From: Lunularia cruciata
Taxonomy: Eukaryota; Streptophyta; Marchantiopsida; Lunulariales; Lunulariaceae
Direction: 5' to 3'
DNA: 64,000 nt
NCBI GenBank assembly: GCA_948567375.1
Contig: OX419758.1
Location: forward strand, 34,601,001 to 34,665,000
The notes under the pieces are model-generated. The model saw only the letters and a list, made by a program, of their open reading frames with translations, did no database searches and had not been told where the DNA came from. Positions 1 through 13,254 of the stretch are shown here, in pieces (position 1 is the first letter of the stretch; each line of letters starts with the position of its first letter). The translations under genes were made by a program, and so were the position numbers.

Positions 1-1008
1 AAGAGAACTCGGAGTTGAAGAAAATCATAATCCAAGGTGAGGAGGAAAGTGAAGTACTACAAGTGGAGGCAGTAGTGAAGACTCAAGTAATTGAAGACTT
101 GAAGAGAGAAGTGAGATATTGAGAGGAGCTTGTTAAGAAGAGTGACATAACGAGGGAAAGACAAGTAGCAGAGTATGAGATTTTGAAGCAGCAGTTTGCT
201 GATTTAAGGGTAGAACTTATCCATGCTATGGCAAGGGTAGCGACGAAGGAACAAGAGCTCAATAGGAGTCATGGAGAGTGTAGGAGAGAAGAAGCAACTC
301 TAGCAAAGGGACTTAGCAGCACGATATAGGGAAGAAGAAAGGTTACAAGAGTTACTTCGTAATCAAGAAGAGAAGGTTGTACAGAAGGAGAAGGAGAAGG
401 AAATGGTGAAAGCCGCGTTCGAAGCAAAGTTGGCAATGTACAAGGAGGATTGGCTTGCAGATTGAGAGCAAGAAAGAAAAATGCGATTGGAGCCATTGAA
501 GGAGATTGTCCTCAGGATGAATGCAATGTTAAGTATAGAGGCCAGCGTTCGAATTGAAGAAACAAGGCTGCACAAGTTGAAATTGTGGGTGCAAGAGATG
601 AGGCAAAGACAAGCAAAAGATACAGATTTGAATGCGCTGCTGATAAGTCTCGGGACTTGTGTAGATAGGAAGATATTAGAGGTAGAAGATAATATCACGA
701 TTAGATTAGACTTAGTAAAGTTGGAGATAGACAAACTTCGGAAAGATGTTAGAGCAAAACCCGAAGTAAATGAAGTAGGAGTACATATGTCTTTGGAGTT
801 ACCATCGTAGACATTGGAGAAGAGTGGGTCGGGAGATAAGGAGTTAGATAAGTTACCCACTAGTGTAATTTCAGATCAAGAAAGAGAATTGTTGGATCTG
901 GTAGAAGAATCAGAAGTTGTGAAACCCGAGGACAGAATAGTAGAAAGTAAATTTACTTTGGATTTGGGTTTGAAAGCCGATGACAAAGTAGACATTGGAT
1001 TGGAGTAG
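1..1008 (+). pseudogene. LTR-encoded coiled-coil ORF of family A, C-terminal part, decayed
   Basis: This is the C-terminal third of the protein encoded inside family A LTRs. The open pieces 481-810 and 814-1008 align with the C-terminus of the A3 copy (53384-54328, minus strand). They share the blocks RLEPL, ARDA-type KDTDLNALL, DRKILEVEDN and EERELLDL-type QERELLDL. The composition is rich in Glu, Lys, Arg and Leu with heptad-like spacing, typical of a coiled coil, and the tail is acidic. Several stops interrupt it, among them TGA near 118 and TAG at 808-810, so no full protein can be made. No catalytic motif is visible and the function is unknown. Location and context argue for an accessory retrotransposon protein. 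Confidence 0.7.
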
Positions 1009-1794
1009 TAACAGTTTTGAGATTTGAAGAGGCAGATATGAAGAGGTGCATTGTCATTTTTTGCAGGTTAGAAGAGTTGTTGTAGAACAATATAGTTGTT
1101 AGAATTGTCAATTTGTTCACTACTTAAGAGTAGCACTCGCAGTATCATGTTGTTCAGTGCTCATAATTCTGAGAATAGATAAGCAAAGTGCTATGAAGTA
1201 GTGCTCGTTGCTTGAGCTTGATTCCGAGTATCAACTTTGTGATTGTGTTTGTGAGTGTGTGGAGAAATTTGAAGTGCAAGTCAGTGTGCTTGTTGGATGT
1301 TGGATGCCGCAGCCTTGATCTTCATTCTGTGTGTTTGATCTTGAGTGAAGTGCAATCAAAGCAATGCCTTGACAGATCTGAGAGGAATTGTAGTGTTGGT
1401 AGTATTCTGCATTTGTGAGTGTAGTGCGAGGTTGATGTGAAGCAATTTTGATTGAGGAAGTTGTGCCTTTAGTGGAGGGGTGGAACACAATTCTGAGGTG
1501 AAGTCATTTTGCAGTGAAGTGCCATTTTTGGGAGAGCCTGAATCATCACAATCAAGATTGTTTGGAAAGATTTGATGGAGTTGTGATTAAGGAGTGTGAA
1601 TTCGTGACAAGATTGCGAATTGGTGCTTGTTACTCTCTTCTGGGTGTGGTTTCTACCTGAGAGATTAAAGACGCAACCAAGAAGAACAACATTGTTACTA
1701 TTTGACTTTGTATTTGGACATTTCTGATTCGTATCTCTGTGGGAACAAACTTCACTTACCCAATTGTGAACTTCACTACTACCAGGTTGTCACA
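1..1794 (+). mobile_element. Family A copy A1: 3' portion of a long LTR
   Basis: The sequence matches the 3' half of the family A LTR seen whole at 20186-23900 and, on the minus strand, at 52592-56371. It ends at 1794 in the family terminus GTTGTCACA. From 1795 the sequence becomes family B reverse transcriptase in mid-gene, matching B1 from about 35217, so A1 is an insertion into B2. The five bases after the LTR, gatgt, are the expected target duplication, but the other end of A1 is outside the window. Confidence 0.85.
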
Positions 1795-2604
1795 GATGTG
1801 TTATATTAGTGGAGGTTCTTACCATTTGGGTTAAAGAACGCTCCTGCTGAGTTCCAAAGGGTCATGGATAGAATCCTAGCTAGATTGGATTTTGCTCGGT
1901 GCTATATTGATGACATTTTGGTTTATAGCACTACTATGGAGGAGCATGAAAGACCGTTGTTGGAGGTGTTTGAGAGGTTAAGATCTCATGGACTCAAATT
2001 ACATACTGGGAAGTGTAGGTTCTTCCACGAGCAGGTTGAGTATTTGGGTCACACTATCTATCCTAGAGGACTTGGTATTCAACATACCAAGGTGGAGGCT
2101 ATTGCATGTATTCCTCGGCCTACGGATGTGAGCAGAGTGCAAGCATTCCTTGGGTTGGCAAACTTCCATCGCCGCTATGTTAGAGGATTTAGTGTCATTG
2201 CCAAGGCCTTGACGAAGCTGACCAAGCTTACACAGGAGTGGTGTTGGGGAGATGAGCAAGAGAGAGCTTTTGTAGAGTTCAAGGAGAGGTTGACATCTTG
2301 TCGCTCCAACAATTCAGCGGAGGCAAAGTATAGTTCATATGAGGGAGAGTGCTTGGCAGCAGTTTGGGCAGTAGCACATTTCTGATGTTACCTATTTGGT
2401 AACCCCTTCACTCTCATCACTGATCATCAGCCGCTGAAGTGGTTGATGGAGTCTGACAAGCTTTCAGGGAAGCTTGCACGATGGGCTCTGATTTTACAAG
2501 AGTATGATTTCACAATTGTTCATAGACCTGGAGTGGTGAAGCACGATGCAGATGGGTTGAGTAGAAACCCATATTCTAGCCAGCAGGATCAAACCGGAGC
2601 TCGT
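1795..2604 (+). pseudogene. B2 reverse transcriptase-RNase H, truncated and internally deleted
   Basis: The RT active-site block YIDDILVYS is at about 1900-1926, followed by the thumb/connection region with the FLGLANFHRRYVRGF-type motif. Compared with B1, about 135 bp is missing at about 2298. That gap joins KERLTS directly to the NNSAEAKYSSYEGE part of RNase H and removes the first RNase H catalytic Asp. The codons after WAVAHF are broken by TGA (CGA in B1), and Arg-Trp further on became TAG. The RT N-terminus was cut off by the A1 insertion at 1794/1795. It resembles Ty3/gypsy pol and is clearly dead. It would once have copied the element RNA in the cytoplasm. Confidence 0.85.
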
Positions 2605-4204
2605 TAGCATGGTGAGACAGATGAGGGGATGGTGCCAAGTTGGCATGCATCGGCTTTTCTATGTATATTTGTAGAGGCTTTGGTGGTATCTCTCTCAGCG
2701 CATACAAGAGGAGTTATTGAGGTCATAGATCTAGAGAGTGAAGATATTGGTACAATTCAGCGAGACATTCATGATGATGTCTTAGTGATGGACTATCTTT
2801 CCATTGGTGTTGTGGGTGGCACAGTTGGGGCTAAGGAGAGAGACCATGTTCTTCAGCGAGCCAGATGGTTCAGATTGGAGGGTAGACACCTTTTGCGTGT
2901 ATGAGAGGATGGTAGAGTGCGAGTAGTACCACTTTCATCTTAGAGACCATAGTTGGTCCGTCATGCTCATGAGGAGCTAGGACATTTTGGAGTAAAGCAT
3001 ACATATAGCTTACTCCATAGTCATTATTGGTGGCACGGTATGCAGATTGAGGTATAGCAATTTGTTGCCAGATGCGTGGTTTGTGACTGAGTTAGAGCAT
3101 CATTCAATGCTCCTACACCACAATTACACCCATTACCTATCATGGGATTGAGTTACCGTTGGAATTTGGACTTCACCGGACCTTTACCACTGACTGTGAG
3201 ACATCATCAATATGTTTTGGTGATGGTGGAGCACTTCTCCAAGTGGATTGAGTTGGTGGCACTTCTTGACAAGTCTAGTGAAGGGATAGCTTACTCGTTC
3301 CTGGATCAAGTTCTTAGTCATTTTGGTGCACCAGCTGAGGTTTTGATTGATCAAGGTACAAAGTTCTTGGGGGAGTTTTAGGTCTTGTGTGACAAGGCTT
3401 TGATTGATCATCGTACTACATCCCGAGATCACCTTGAGGCAGATGGCTTAGCAGAGAGAGTGGTTCAGACGGTGAAGAGAGGATTGCAAAAGTATGGTTT
3501 GTAGAGAGGCCACTTGGGAGATTGGGATCTCCAATTACCTTGGTTGGCCATGGGCTATCTATTCAGCCGGCAAGCCTTCTTAGCATCCTTCTCTCCATAC
3601 TTTCTACTCTATAGACAAGATCTAGATTTACCTACAGCCATTTGTCAAGATGCTACTGTAGTTTTGGACTTGGATGACCTCGATGTATGGATGAGCGCAT
3701 GTTCTCAACGGGCAGAGATCTTTCAAAGAGTGATGCCAATGGCCTTTGAGAACTTGGCAATTGCTCAACATAGAGATACTTTACACTATGCTACCATTTG
3801 AGGTGGAGGTTATAGACACTCAATCCATCAATTTCATCTAGGCAACTATTATATCTACAACAGACAGCACCAACAACACTTGATGTTTCTACAGGCCACA
3901 CTATCTTGAAAGTGCGCAAGGTTTTGCCATCTAGAGCCCTTGTGTTAGAAGGACATGATGGTGTTGTTTGGAAGGATCATGTGCGGAATTGTGCACCATG
4001 CCACCTCCTAAACATTGATGGTACTATGGACCCAAGCTTGGCACTTGTACGTGCAGGCTTGAGGTGTATGTTATGTGGCTCTTCTGGTGGAGCTACTACT
4101 ATGTTAGTGTGTGATAGTTGTTCAAGAGGATGGCATATGGCATGTATGACTCCTCTCCTCATGGTGGTTCCTCAGGGACAATGGTTATGTCCTAGATGTA
4201 CTTG
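2605..4204 (+). pseudogene. B2 integrase with C-terminal PHD finger, decayed
   Basis: The frame runs from the pol connection region (2629-2904) through an HHCC zinc domain at about 2955-3100. The DDE core follows: LDFTGP near 3168, LIDQGTKF near 3345, and the catalytic Glu in the LAERVVQT block near 3455. The C-terminal domain ends in a PHD finger (about 4068-4203). Its ligands follow C4HC3 order: CMLC, CDSC, HMAC and CPRC, with the usual Trp before the last pair. Stops are C-to-T or G-to-A changes, for example TAG in the KFLGEF block, TAG in LQRG and TGA before the Gly-rich segment. Unlike B1, the DDE glutamate and the Trp of the PHD finger are intact here. Confidence 0.85.
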
Positions 4205-4359
4205 ACCTATAGCTAGTTCATTCTTTATATGGTATAGATTGCAGACAGGCGACTAACGATGGGGCTCCATAGCACCTGGCCTCCTGATCTTTGCCCATTA
4301 GAGGGTATACCATATACTTAGAGTAGATGGCTATTTGGAGTTAGAGGGACCTAACCGCT

Positions 4360-4375
4360 AGCTAGGGGGGGCAAT
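4360..4375 (+). other. B2 polypurine tract
   Basis: A G-run within AGCTAGGGGGGGCAAT lies immediately before the LTR start TGTGGCAC, the expected site for plus-strand priming. The same tract precedes the B1 LTR at 37911-37926. Confidence 0.8.
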
Positions 4376-5037
4376 TGTGGCACTTTAGAGTCTATGTATG
4401 ACTTATGTGTGAGTTGTGCTTCTATAGTGTATGATGTTAACAGCAATGTATGTTGTGTAGTGATGTATATACGCACGACAGTTGTCATGCCATTTGTAGT
4501 GCCGCATCTAGATGCTTGGACATTGGAGTTCCAATGATAGTAGTTAGAGTTATTTCAGCAGTTTCTCAGAGACTACTTTCCGACGATCAAATTTCATGTT
4601 TGGGGTACTGACTTCACGGTGGGGCCCACCATTACTTTGCACTATTTTCACCGTTGACTGTGCCATTAGCGGGACCGTTAAGGTTTCAGATCTAGCTCAA
4701 GTCCAGGAGGTATAGTTTCAAAGTGAGCTCCAGAGAGCTCACTTCTCTGATGTTGAGCCTTCAAGTTCCTAGCTATGGTGGACAGAGGCCGGCAAGTGTC
4801 ACCTGGATTCTCAATGCTTGAGTGGGTGTGGCTTGATTGTAATCAATGCCCAATTGTTGGTAGTTTATAGAGTGATAGATCAAGTACTGATCTGAGTTGA
4901 GTTGAGTTCAGAGTGGTAAGCAATCTGATTATTGTGGCACTTTAGAGTTTATGTATGACTTATGTGTGAGTTGTGCTTCTATAGTGTATGATGTTGACAG
5001 CGATGTATGTTGTGTAGCAATGTATATACGCACAACA
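4376..5037 (+). repeat. B2 3' LTR (662 bp)
   Basis: It begins TGTGGCAC directly after the polypurine tract and ends GCACAACA. It has the same length and layout as the B1 LTR at 37927-38588. Its first and last 105 bp (4376-4480 and 4933-5037) are near-identical direct repeats, each itself TG...CA. Confidence 0.85.
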
Positions 5038-6839
5038 AAATTCAAATGGGGTAAAATGGAGTTAAGCTCTAATAGTACATGAAGGAGGAATCTACCCACC
5101 TGTCCCTTCAAGACAATACTAGGAAAATTCAAATAGGGTAGACTGGTTAAGCCTTAACAGTATAGGAAGGAGGAATCTACTATCTTGTCACTAGGAGACT
5201 GGGAACTATACAAGTCAAATGGTCTACAAACAACAAAGAAAGAATGCAACTAAAGATGCATCTCCTAATATGATTATTCTCCTATGGATTGCACCAACCA
5301 ATGCTCTATATAGAGCAATGGATCCATGCTCTCTAAAATATGCAGTGAAATATAAAAGTGAGAGTGACCCTTAATGTCTAGAATGATATGCCTTCACACA
5401 CTCCTTGACAAAAGTGTCAAATGCAATGTTCATCACTCCATATAACTCCAAGGCTAGAGGAACAAAGAGATGACCTAGTTGTATGCCCCTATACTTGGAG
5501 ACCTTGCTTGTTGCTGCTTCACTCGCAGTCCATCAAGAGGATGGGTGATCACTCCCTCTGACACCGCATCATGTGTAGGATCCATAACCACAATATTCGC
5601 TATTGTCACCAATCATCTTGGACCAAGTATAAGTCTGCCTTGACTTGTGTCATCTACAAAGCATATCAACACTCCACCCAAAGTGTAAGGTTCCAAGGAC
5701 AAGAGAAACCCAAAGAGAAACACAAGATAAATACAAAGTTTAATTCCTCAATAGTCAGATGCCCCAAATGAGCACTTCAACTTCACTATATAGTGGAGAA
5801 GATCCCTTCCAAGAGTGTTACACCCTTAGATTAGATACATGGATAGGTGATGTGTCTACAAGCTATACCCTTAGATTGGATCCATAGGTTGGTTACATGT
5901 CAGCTTGGGTCCCATCTGGTTGGTCAAATAGGTCTGACCATAGAGAATCTTTTAAGAATCTTCAAGTAGAAAGCTCAAAATAGTATGGAAGTGGTACAGT
6001 TGGAAAGATCTCAACAAGACAAAGTGAGAGAAGGAAAAGGCAAACCTTATTCCTATGGGAAAGAAATATTCCATTTTGAGGCCTAATTCATTTGTCTAGG
6101 CCTTTGAAATTGACTCTAAAGTTTTTGGTGTGTTTTCAACCTATGCCCTATTAGTAGAATTCCTCTTTGGTGACACCTCTGTCTGATTACTTAGACCATT
6201 GTGTATAAAATCCTTAAAGATATTACAAAAGTAAATTTCCACCTCTAGATAATTTAGATAATCCTTAAAGATATTACAAAAGTGAATTTCCACCTCTAGC
6301 TAATGGTACTACACCAAGCAAGGTATCCACTCTCTTGTACCATGGTCAGAGGATAGCTACCCATGATCCTAAATAACATCATGGGTAGCTATCCTCTATC
6401 TTCCAAAAGGACTCCATGTCATATGGACCACTAATGCATCTAATGTAGAACCACACTCACAAGTGAGTAATGAAGATGTAGATGGGTGGACCAAGCCCAA
6501 GTGGAAACTCATCACAATAAAGAAAGTAGTTGGTGCAAGTCAAAATGCCTTAAGGCACAATCAAGCTAAGATCCAAGAGTCTACATCCTTGCTAGAGCAA
6601 GAGCAAAGATGTGTTCTATTAGCACAAGGAACTGATGACTCAACTAAGAAAGAATGTAATGTATGTTGAAACTATCACCCCATCAAGGAAGATTGCAAAC
6701 ATCTGGTCCAATCAAATGATAGAGGATGGAAAGTCCTTCTATGCCTATGGAGATATACCATCTCTTGTCTATCAAAATTACTCTTGGATAGAAAAAGACC
6801 CCTCCTTCACTTCAACCACAAACCAAGACTAGCATATCA
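5038..6839. other. No gene recognised; small direct repeats and a hairpin
   Basis: Past the B2 end there is an imperfect direct duplication of about 85 bp (5037-5123 and 5124-5205). A 51 bp tandem duplication lies at 6209-6259 and 6260-6299, and a perfect hairpin at 6348-6397. Short open stretches such as 6463-6669 have no recognisable domain. I see no host gene. Confidence 0.5.
6348..6397. repeat. Perfect inverted repeat, 20 bp arms, 10 bp loop
   Basis: The arms at 6348-6367 and 6378-6397 are exact reverse complements, separated by cctaaataac. It could be a MITE core, a replication-slippage product or an RNA hairpin. No target duplication or longer terminal inverted repeats are evident. Confidence 0.85.
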
Positions 6840-8030
6840 ACAACCACAAATAGGAGGAAGTAGAGTTGTTGAGAGAGCATAACTACCCAAAAATGCTATA
6901 TATGTCATCTCCTCTATAGATAGAAGGCTCACTCTTCCACACAAGATCAGTAGAGATGTTTGTCTACATGCCAAAACCCTTGTCACACACTCAAACCCTT
7001 GTCCATGGTCCATTGATAGCACCAAAGACACCCATAATCATCCTATCAAATGCTCTCAAATGTGATAAGAAGGTCATAAAAGGGAGAATTGTGCAAAGAT
7101 GGTAGGTTGGTCTATGGGCAATACTAGAAGAGAGTATACCAAATACCACTTAGGGATCTTCAAATAGAGAGAGGTCATCCATATGAAGAATATCCTTTCC
7201 AAGGGATCTTAAAAATGTGTGATAAGTGCATCTAAAGAGCGTGTGATAGAATCCTTAGATCCTACTAGCACTCCAAGGATGCATGGCCATCTATAGAAGG
7301 CTTTGGAAGAGTAGACCTATTATTTATAGAGGAGATGTCACCTATAGCATTTTTAGGTAGTTAGGCTCTCTTGGCACCTATACTTCCTCCCTTTTTTGGT
7401 TGCCAATAGGCTAATCTTGGAGATGTATGTGACTGAGGTGGAAGAGGGATCTTTTCTATAGAAGCTAGAGGTAAGGAGGAATACTAAAGGAGACAATGCT
7501 CTACACTTTGATGTCTTGACTCTCAAGCCTACAAGATGAAGCTTTGTAATCAAGTGGTCAAAGGCCTAACTAATTTGATCTATAGGCCCATGATGTGTAT
7601 ATCATTTGCCAATGATGGAAAAACATAACCTAGCATGGCCAAAGGAGTAGATAAGATGGCTCTAAAGTGAGCCATGGCAAATAAAGGATCTCCCTATCAT
7701 GTACTAACAATTAAATCCAAGATAGTGACTCATTTCATGAGAAGCCATGTTGGTAATAAAGAGAAGAAAGAGAGCCATAGAAAGATCACACAAAAGGAAT
7801 AAAACTCACTAAAGATCCACCGGCCTCCATAAGCTATCTAAAGATAGATGCATGTGACATTGTTAAAGCATTCTCAACATCCACTTCTAGAACAACCCAC
7901 TTTGGGTAGATATCTAGGAGTGCTCTTATACCTATAGATATAGCCTCAAAACCTCCAGGTGTAACAACTCCAAATTGATGTAGATTGGGGTGCTATCAAA
8001 AGTGAGATTAATGTTGAAGGACAATAGTAT
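6840..8030 (-). pseudogene. Non-LTR-type reverse transcriptase relic
   Basis: Read on the minus strand from about 7980 downward, conceptual translation gives recognisable RT blocks despite stops and frameshifts. GVVTPGGFEAI comes first, then the finger/palm block WVVLEVDVENA (7860-7895), where the first catalytic Asp lies. Next are SIPFV-type IPFV and SFYGS (about 7760-7790), a GDPLFAMAHF block (7650-7690), and the LVGLRVKTSKC block (7500-7550). Farther on is ILGVLVGSKDSI (about 7260), and a terminal FLGSYALST segment lies near 6870. This order fits an RT of a non-LTR type found in early-diverging plants. At least five stops and one or two frameshifts make it dead. No endonuclease or ORF1 was recognised. 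Assignment to the RT superfamily is fairly firm; the clade is uncertain. Confidence 0.7.
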
Positions 8031-11000
8031 GGCTAACAAGGCACTATAAGACCTCTCCAATAGCAATTGGGCGAATGCCTCTCATGCACTTCTCTTGTGA
8101 GAAGTCAACTAGCATCTAACAACTGACTAATTGATGAAGGAATCTCTTCTCTTGCTATATGCACCTGAAAGAGCTTGGTAAAACCACTAGAGTGGAACAA
8201 TCTCTAAGATGCTCATATACCATCTTTGACAAACCCCCAGGAGAGGCTTTATTTCAAAGTAAGCTCAGATAGTGTAGGATATCTTAGGTGTAGTAGCTCA
8301 GATTGTATAGCTTTGGTATCTTAGATAGTGTAGCTTAGATATCTTAAGGGCAATAGGATAGATTTCTCATGCTGAAACTATTGGGGCTTAGTCACATTTT
8401 ACCTCTTACATTATTTTCTTGTACGGTTTGATAGGATCTTCCCTTCCTTCTTGTTATCACACATGAGGAAAAGACACCCATAAATAGTTTCTTGTACAAC
8501 AACCTCTTTTATAAAAAAATCGCCAAGGCATTGTATATTTTTACCAATAATATCCATGCCTCAAGCAAGTCATACCTACCCAGATCCAATAGTTCACTCT
8601 ATAAATCTTACAAGAGGGTTTATATTCTTATCTTGATACTTCTCCGCCATTGTTTCCATTACAATAAATGTAGATCATTGTTGTATGTAAGGTCTAGAAG
8701 TAGAACAAAAGATCATGATAAAAATAAATTTATTTTATAGTAAATTTTATATATTTTATACTATTAAGAAAAATTACTCAAATTTAAGCATATATGATAT
8801 TTATCTATCATGGAAAGACAACACATATAAAATACATCTAGAGAGCAAATGTGGTTCCTTATTGCCAGATTGAGACAAAGTTGTTATGTGGATATAAACA
8901 TTTGTTTTAAAGTACTATAGTAAGGATCATATATATTAAGAAAGACTTTATTCTAAGTTAGGTTGTTGATCATTCAACATGAAAGCTCATACAAAATTTT
9001 ATTCAGATTGCAACATAGAGATAACATATATAATATACTACTACTTCTATATATAAATCTGAAAAAAAAGATTTTCCCCATGACTAATATGAGTAGTAGA
9101 AATTTTTCAAACTAGTAGTACAATTTAGTAAATTTTATTTTATAATAAATATTTTACAATAAGCTCTGACTTCTCATTCTCTTAGCTAGTAAGTAACTAC
9201 TTATTGAAACTTATATTTTCCACAATAAATTCTTTGTGTTAAGACCTTTAGACTGGAGGTTTTCTAATTTATTCATTCAAGTTTAAAATTTCCATTGAAT
9301 ATATTTATGATAAAAGACTCATTAGAGTAACATCATATTCTATTTTAACTCTTTATATGTTTTTCAAAATGATGAAACCATTTATCTAGATAAAAAATTT
9401 ATTCTCCAGAAATTCATGCTTTTTCAAAGGAGATTACTTTTAGCCTCCTATGAAGAACTTTTATAAATAGCCAAGTCATGCAATAACATTTTCCACACAA
9501 AATAGAAGCGAGTTTTTCTCAAACTTGAATGATATTGACTAGACGAAAATAAAATTTTGGATTTAAACTAGGGCCAAACTGGAGGGTGCGATGGACCTTT
9601 TCCAAGGGAATATGATAAGAATTGAGGGCAGATTTCAAAGTGCAAATAGGGGCAATAAATTTGATCTGGATGAGAAGTTTGCTTTAGGCGTAGAGAAGTT
9701 TCCTCGGCCAGAGGGATTTTGAAGTGTATGCAAGATATCCAAAACTCGCTCGATAAACTAACTACTCCGACAGCAATTATAATGTCAGTTTTTAGACTTT
9801 GTGGACAATGTTAATATATTTTGAAATATGAATCTAGAAATTTAGTGGAATATTAGAATTTAAAAAACCATATTGAGCCCCGTGGCTTGAACCTTATTGG
9901 GTAATGATATAACGTATGAAATAAGTGCGAATTTCTTAAAAAATTATCTATAGATATTCATGATTAGAACATCTAAATAGAATAAAATACATTGAATAAG
10001 TCCATAAGATAATCAAAAGGAATTTTCAGCATTATTAGATCCAAATAATTGAAAAATAAATCATAAGATTTATGATTGTAAGCAAAGATCCATCAATTTC
10101 ATTGGTCATTTTTTCTTAATATCTAAACAAATTGTATGAGATTGTTGTAGTTACACATCTACATGTATGTTCAATATGGTAGCACCCCTTCATTTTCAGT
10201 TTTCCATTGTCCTATGGTTTTGACACTTTGGAGTCATTATTTTTTGTCCTATAACTTGGTACACTAAATTTGGTAGCTATTTTTTACGATTACCAAAATT
10301 ACTATCATCTGCACAAAAATTCTTCAAGAGATTTACTGAACCATTATATAAATAATATATTTTCATATCACTCCATACTAATCTTTATCATACATAACCA
10401 AAATATTCTAGATTGAACATCTAGAGTTTTACTTGTAGAGATCTACACAAGAAGATTTTCCTTCCTCTCTCAATATCTACATCTCCATGCTCAAGGGTCC
10501 TCTTCTCTTCTCTACTTCAACAACTTACCCTTGATAGAGTTATTAGATCATATTTACTAAATTTACTTCGTTGATAGAACTTCATAGAACCGCATTTACT
10601 TCTTTGATAGAACTCTTGCCAAATCTTGTAAATTGCTGATAACAAGTTTATTTGGAAAGCCAATAGAGTAATATTTTCAAAATCCTCTTTTTTGGTATCT
10701 CCTTTGAATAACATGCAAGTAATATGACGTGATTTTTTTAGGATCATGATCATATTCTTCTCAAGGTGAGGACACAAGGTATTAATTCTAGATTGGAGTT
10801 CTTATGTAAAAAGGATTGGGTGGTCTGTGCATACTTTGTTAGTTCCTTGATTTTTATTATTTCCATGATAACTTCTTTGCTCTTTCAAATTTTATAGTTG
10901 TTGAACATAGAATTATAAAAGTTTTACATGATGTAGAATTTAGTTTAGGAAGCCATTGTAAAATCAAACACCAAAAGTACTCATGAACTCTACTTACTCA

Positions 11001-13254
11001 TCATATTTTTTAATATCTCAAAATATTCATTCTAACTTATTTTTATAGATGATTCCAAATGAATCTTTTCTTACTTCTTACATTGTAATTTGTATCCAAA
11101 TTCAACATATTTTACCAAAAAGATTTCTCAAAATTTTATCTAGTAGTAAGTAATATGCATTGCAATTCTTCATTTTTTCTCTAGCAATGCTTTGATAAGC
11201 ACATCTTTAGGAACCCTTTTCATTATGTTTTACAATGGTTTTTAGAGATAATGTATATATATTATTTGGCTTCATCATCTGGCTTGGTCATATCCAAGTT
11301 AACTTGTCATTTTTTGTTAATCTTTTAAGCAAGATCCACATTTAGACAACTTTAGTATGTATATCAAATGCAAAAGCTATCCATGGCTTCATTAATGGTA
11401 GTTTTATCATTTATTTGAAAAGGAGATACCACCAAGATTACAATACTTCTTTGATAAATATGATACACCAATATTATACTATCATTGTCCTTTGGAATTT
11501 CCACTTTAGGTCATTTTTGTAAAGCTAACAAATTGTAATGATATACTCACCATTTTGAATTTCCACATCATCAATGATCTTGATAAACTTATAACTTAGT
11601 CATTGTAGATTGACCAAATAGTCATCATGAAATAAATTACATCATAGTCACCACCAAATAAATTACAATAATTGAAAAAGAGATACCAAAATAATTGAAA
11701 TAGTAAAATATAAGTTAGAAACTTGTTGAAAATAAAGTTCAAGAAACATAGTTCATTGACAAGAACTAGGATACTAGAATCAAGGTTATAAAAATGTATC
11801 TTAAGGAGCAAGTAAAGCATGAAGGCAGGAGAGAAGAAAATAGAAATAATCTTTGAATAATTTGGAATCAAGATTTTAGAATCAATATTCCTAAAATGAA
11901 CCTTGAAGATAAAAAATGCAAATAAGTAAATAGAAGATAATTATAAGAGGTAAGTTTCAATATCCTGGAGAGAGGATTCTAGAATTTAGGTTTATGAAAG
12001 TAAATCTTGATGAAAAGAAGAAATTAGTATGAAAGAGAAATAAAATACAAAAATATATTTCAAAAACACATAATTTTGGGTTAAAGAGATGAACTTTGAA
12101 CAAGAAGAAAGGAATAAGCAAGAGATAAAAGTAATGAAAACATGACTTGGCATCCTAGAACTAAGATTTTGGATTTCTTTATAAAGTAATTACAAGTAGC
12201 AAATCACTATAAAAAGTAAAAGTTCTTATATGAAGATGCAATTAATATTCTTAAGTTTACATGAGCAATTATAATTCATTATATTACAAAACAAAGAAAA
12301 CAAATAAGGATAAGAAATAAAAATAACTATAAGAAGAAGTATGGAAAAAAGATAACAAAACTAAAACAAAAGAATAAAAGAAGATAGAGAAATTACCCAA
12401 TAAATGAATAACAACATAAGCTTTTAAGATAGGTAAAGAAAGCCAAAGTAAAATTAAATACTTATAACTACTGTGATAGGATGTTTCAACCTATTTAAAG
12501 GTAGAATGAATAAACTACCCACTCTTTCTAGATAGAGTCCAAGGAGAATCTAAACTAAGTACTAATTGAGAATTTGCTCTCTAGAATGAATAGGAATCTA
12601 AGAGTCTTAAAAGACCCAATATCCTCTAAACTTAGACTTGACATCGAATTTGTACAAATCTACTTAAATAATGTACTTGACCACAAAGTGGAAAGAATGG
12701 ATGATTGCAACAATTTTTATTTGAGAAGAAGTATGGGATAAAGATGTCCAAAATCTTACAATTGGTTATTATTTACCAAGATAAAGACTTTACGATTTGA
12801 TATCACAAACACTTGCGATGCAAAGAAATGGAGATTAAGGAGCCCTTTTATATTTCAGTTAGTTATGAAATAAAAGGCAAGGAGATAAGAAAGAATGATT
12901 CCAATGATAAGCATCCAAGAAATTGAGGTTAGAGAAGAAGTTGATTAAACCTTAGGACAAGTAAACTCCAGAGGTGAATAAGAGGAAAATAAGATAAAAT
13001 ATGACCTTTTGAAGAAGTCTAAGTAAGAATATATCTGCAGTAGATATATTAAACTATATTGAGTTTGAAAGCAAACATATATGCAAAATAACTAGTTAAG
13101 ACTGTCTTTTTTGGAAAGGTTAGAAATTCTTGATTAGTAGACATGGATTACTATAGAGGTAATTGCTAGGGACAGGAGTACATGATTTGGAATTATAATG
13201 CAGATATTTATGGTAAAAAAAGGATTAAATTAGATGCTCTTTGTGATTCTAAAA

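Larger units (their letters stand above)
1795..5037 (+). mobile_element. Family B copy B2 (Ty3/gypsy with PHD finger), 3' half
   Basis: B2 starts in the middle of RT because A1 is inserted there. It continues through RNase H, integrase and PHD finger to a polypurine tract and a 662 bp 3' LTR. It is closely similar to B1 (30048-38588) throughout. The element end at 5037 is set by where B1 and B2 similarity stops, both ending in CA. The gag, protease and methyltransferase half lies beyond the left edge or is lost. Confidence 0.88.

Noticed and set aside
9838-9930. Possible tRNA-like phrase near the gccccgtggcttgaacc stretch
   Set aside because: No A box at the right distance and no stem pairing.
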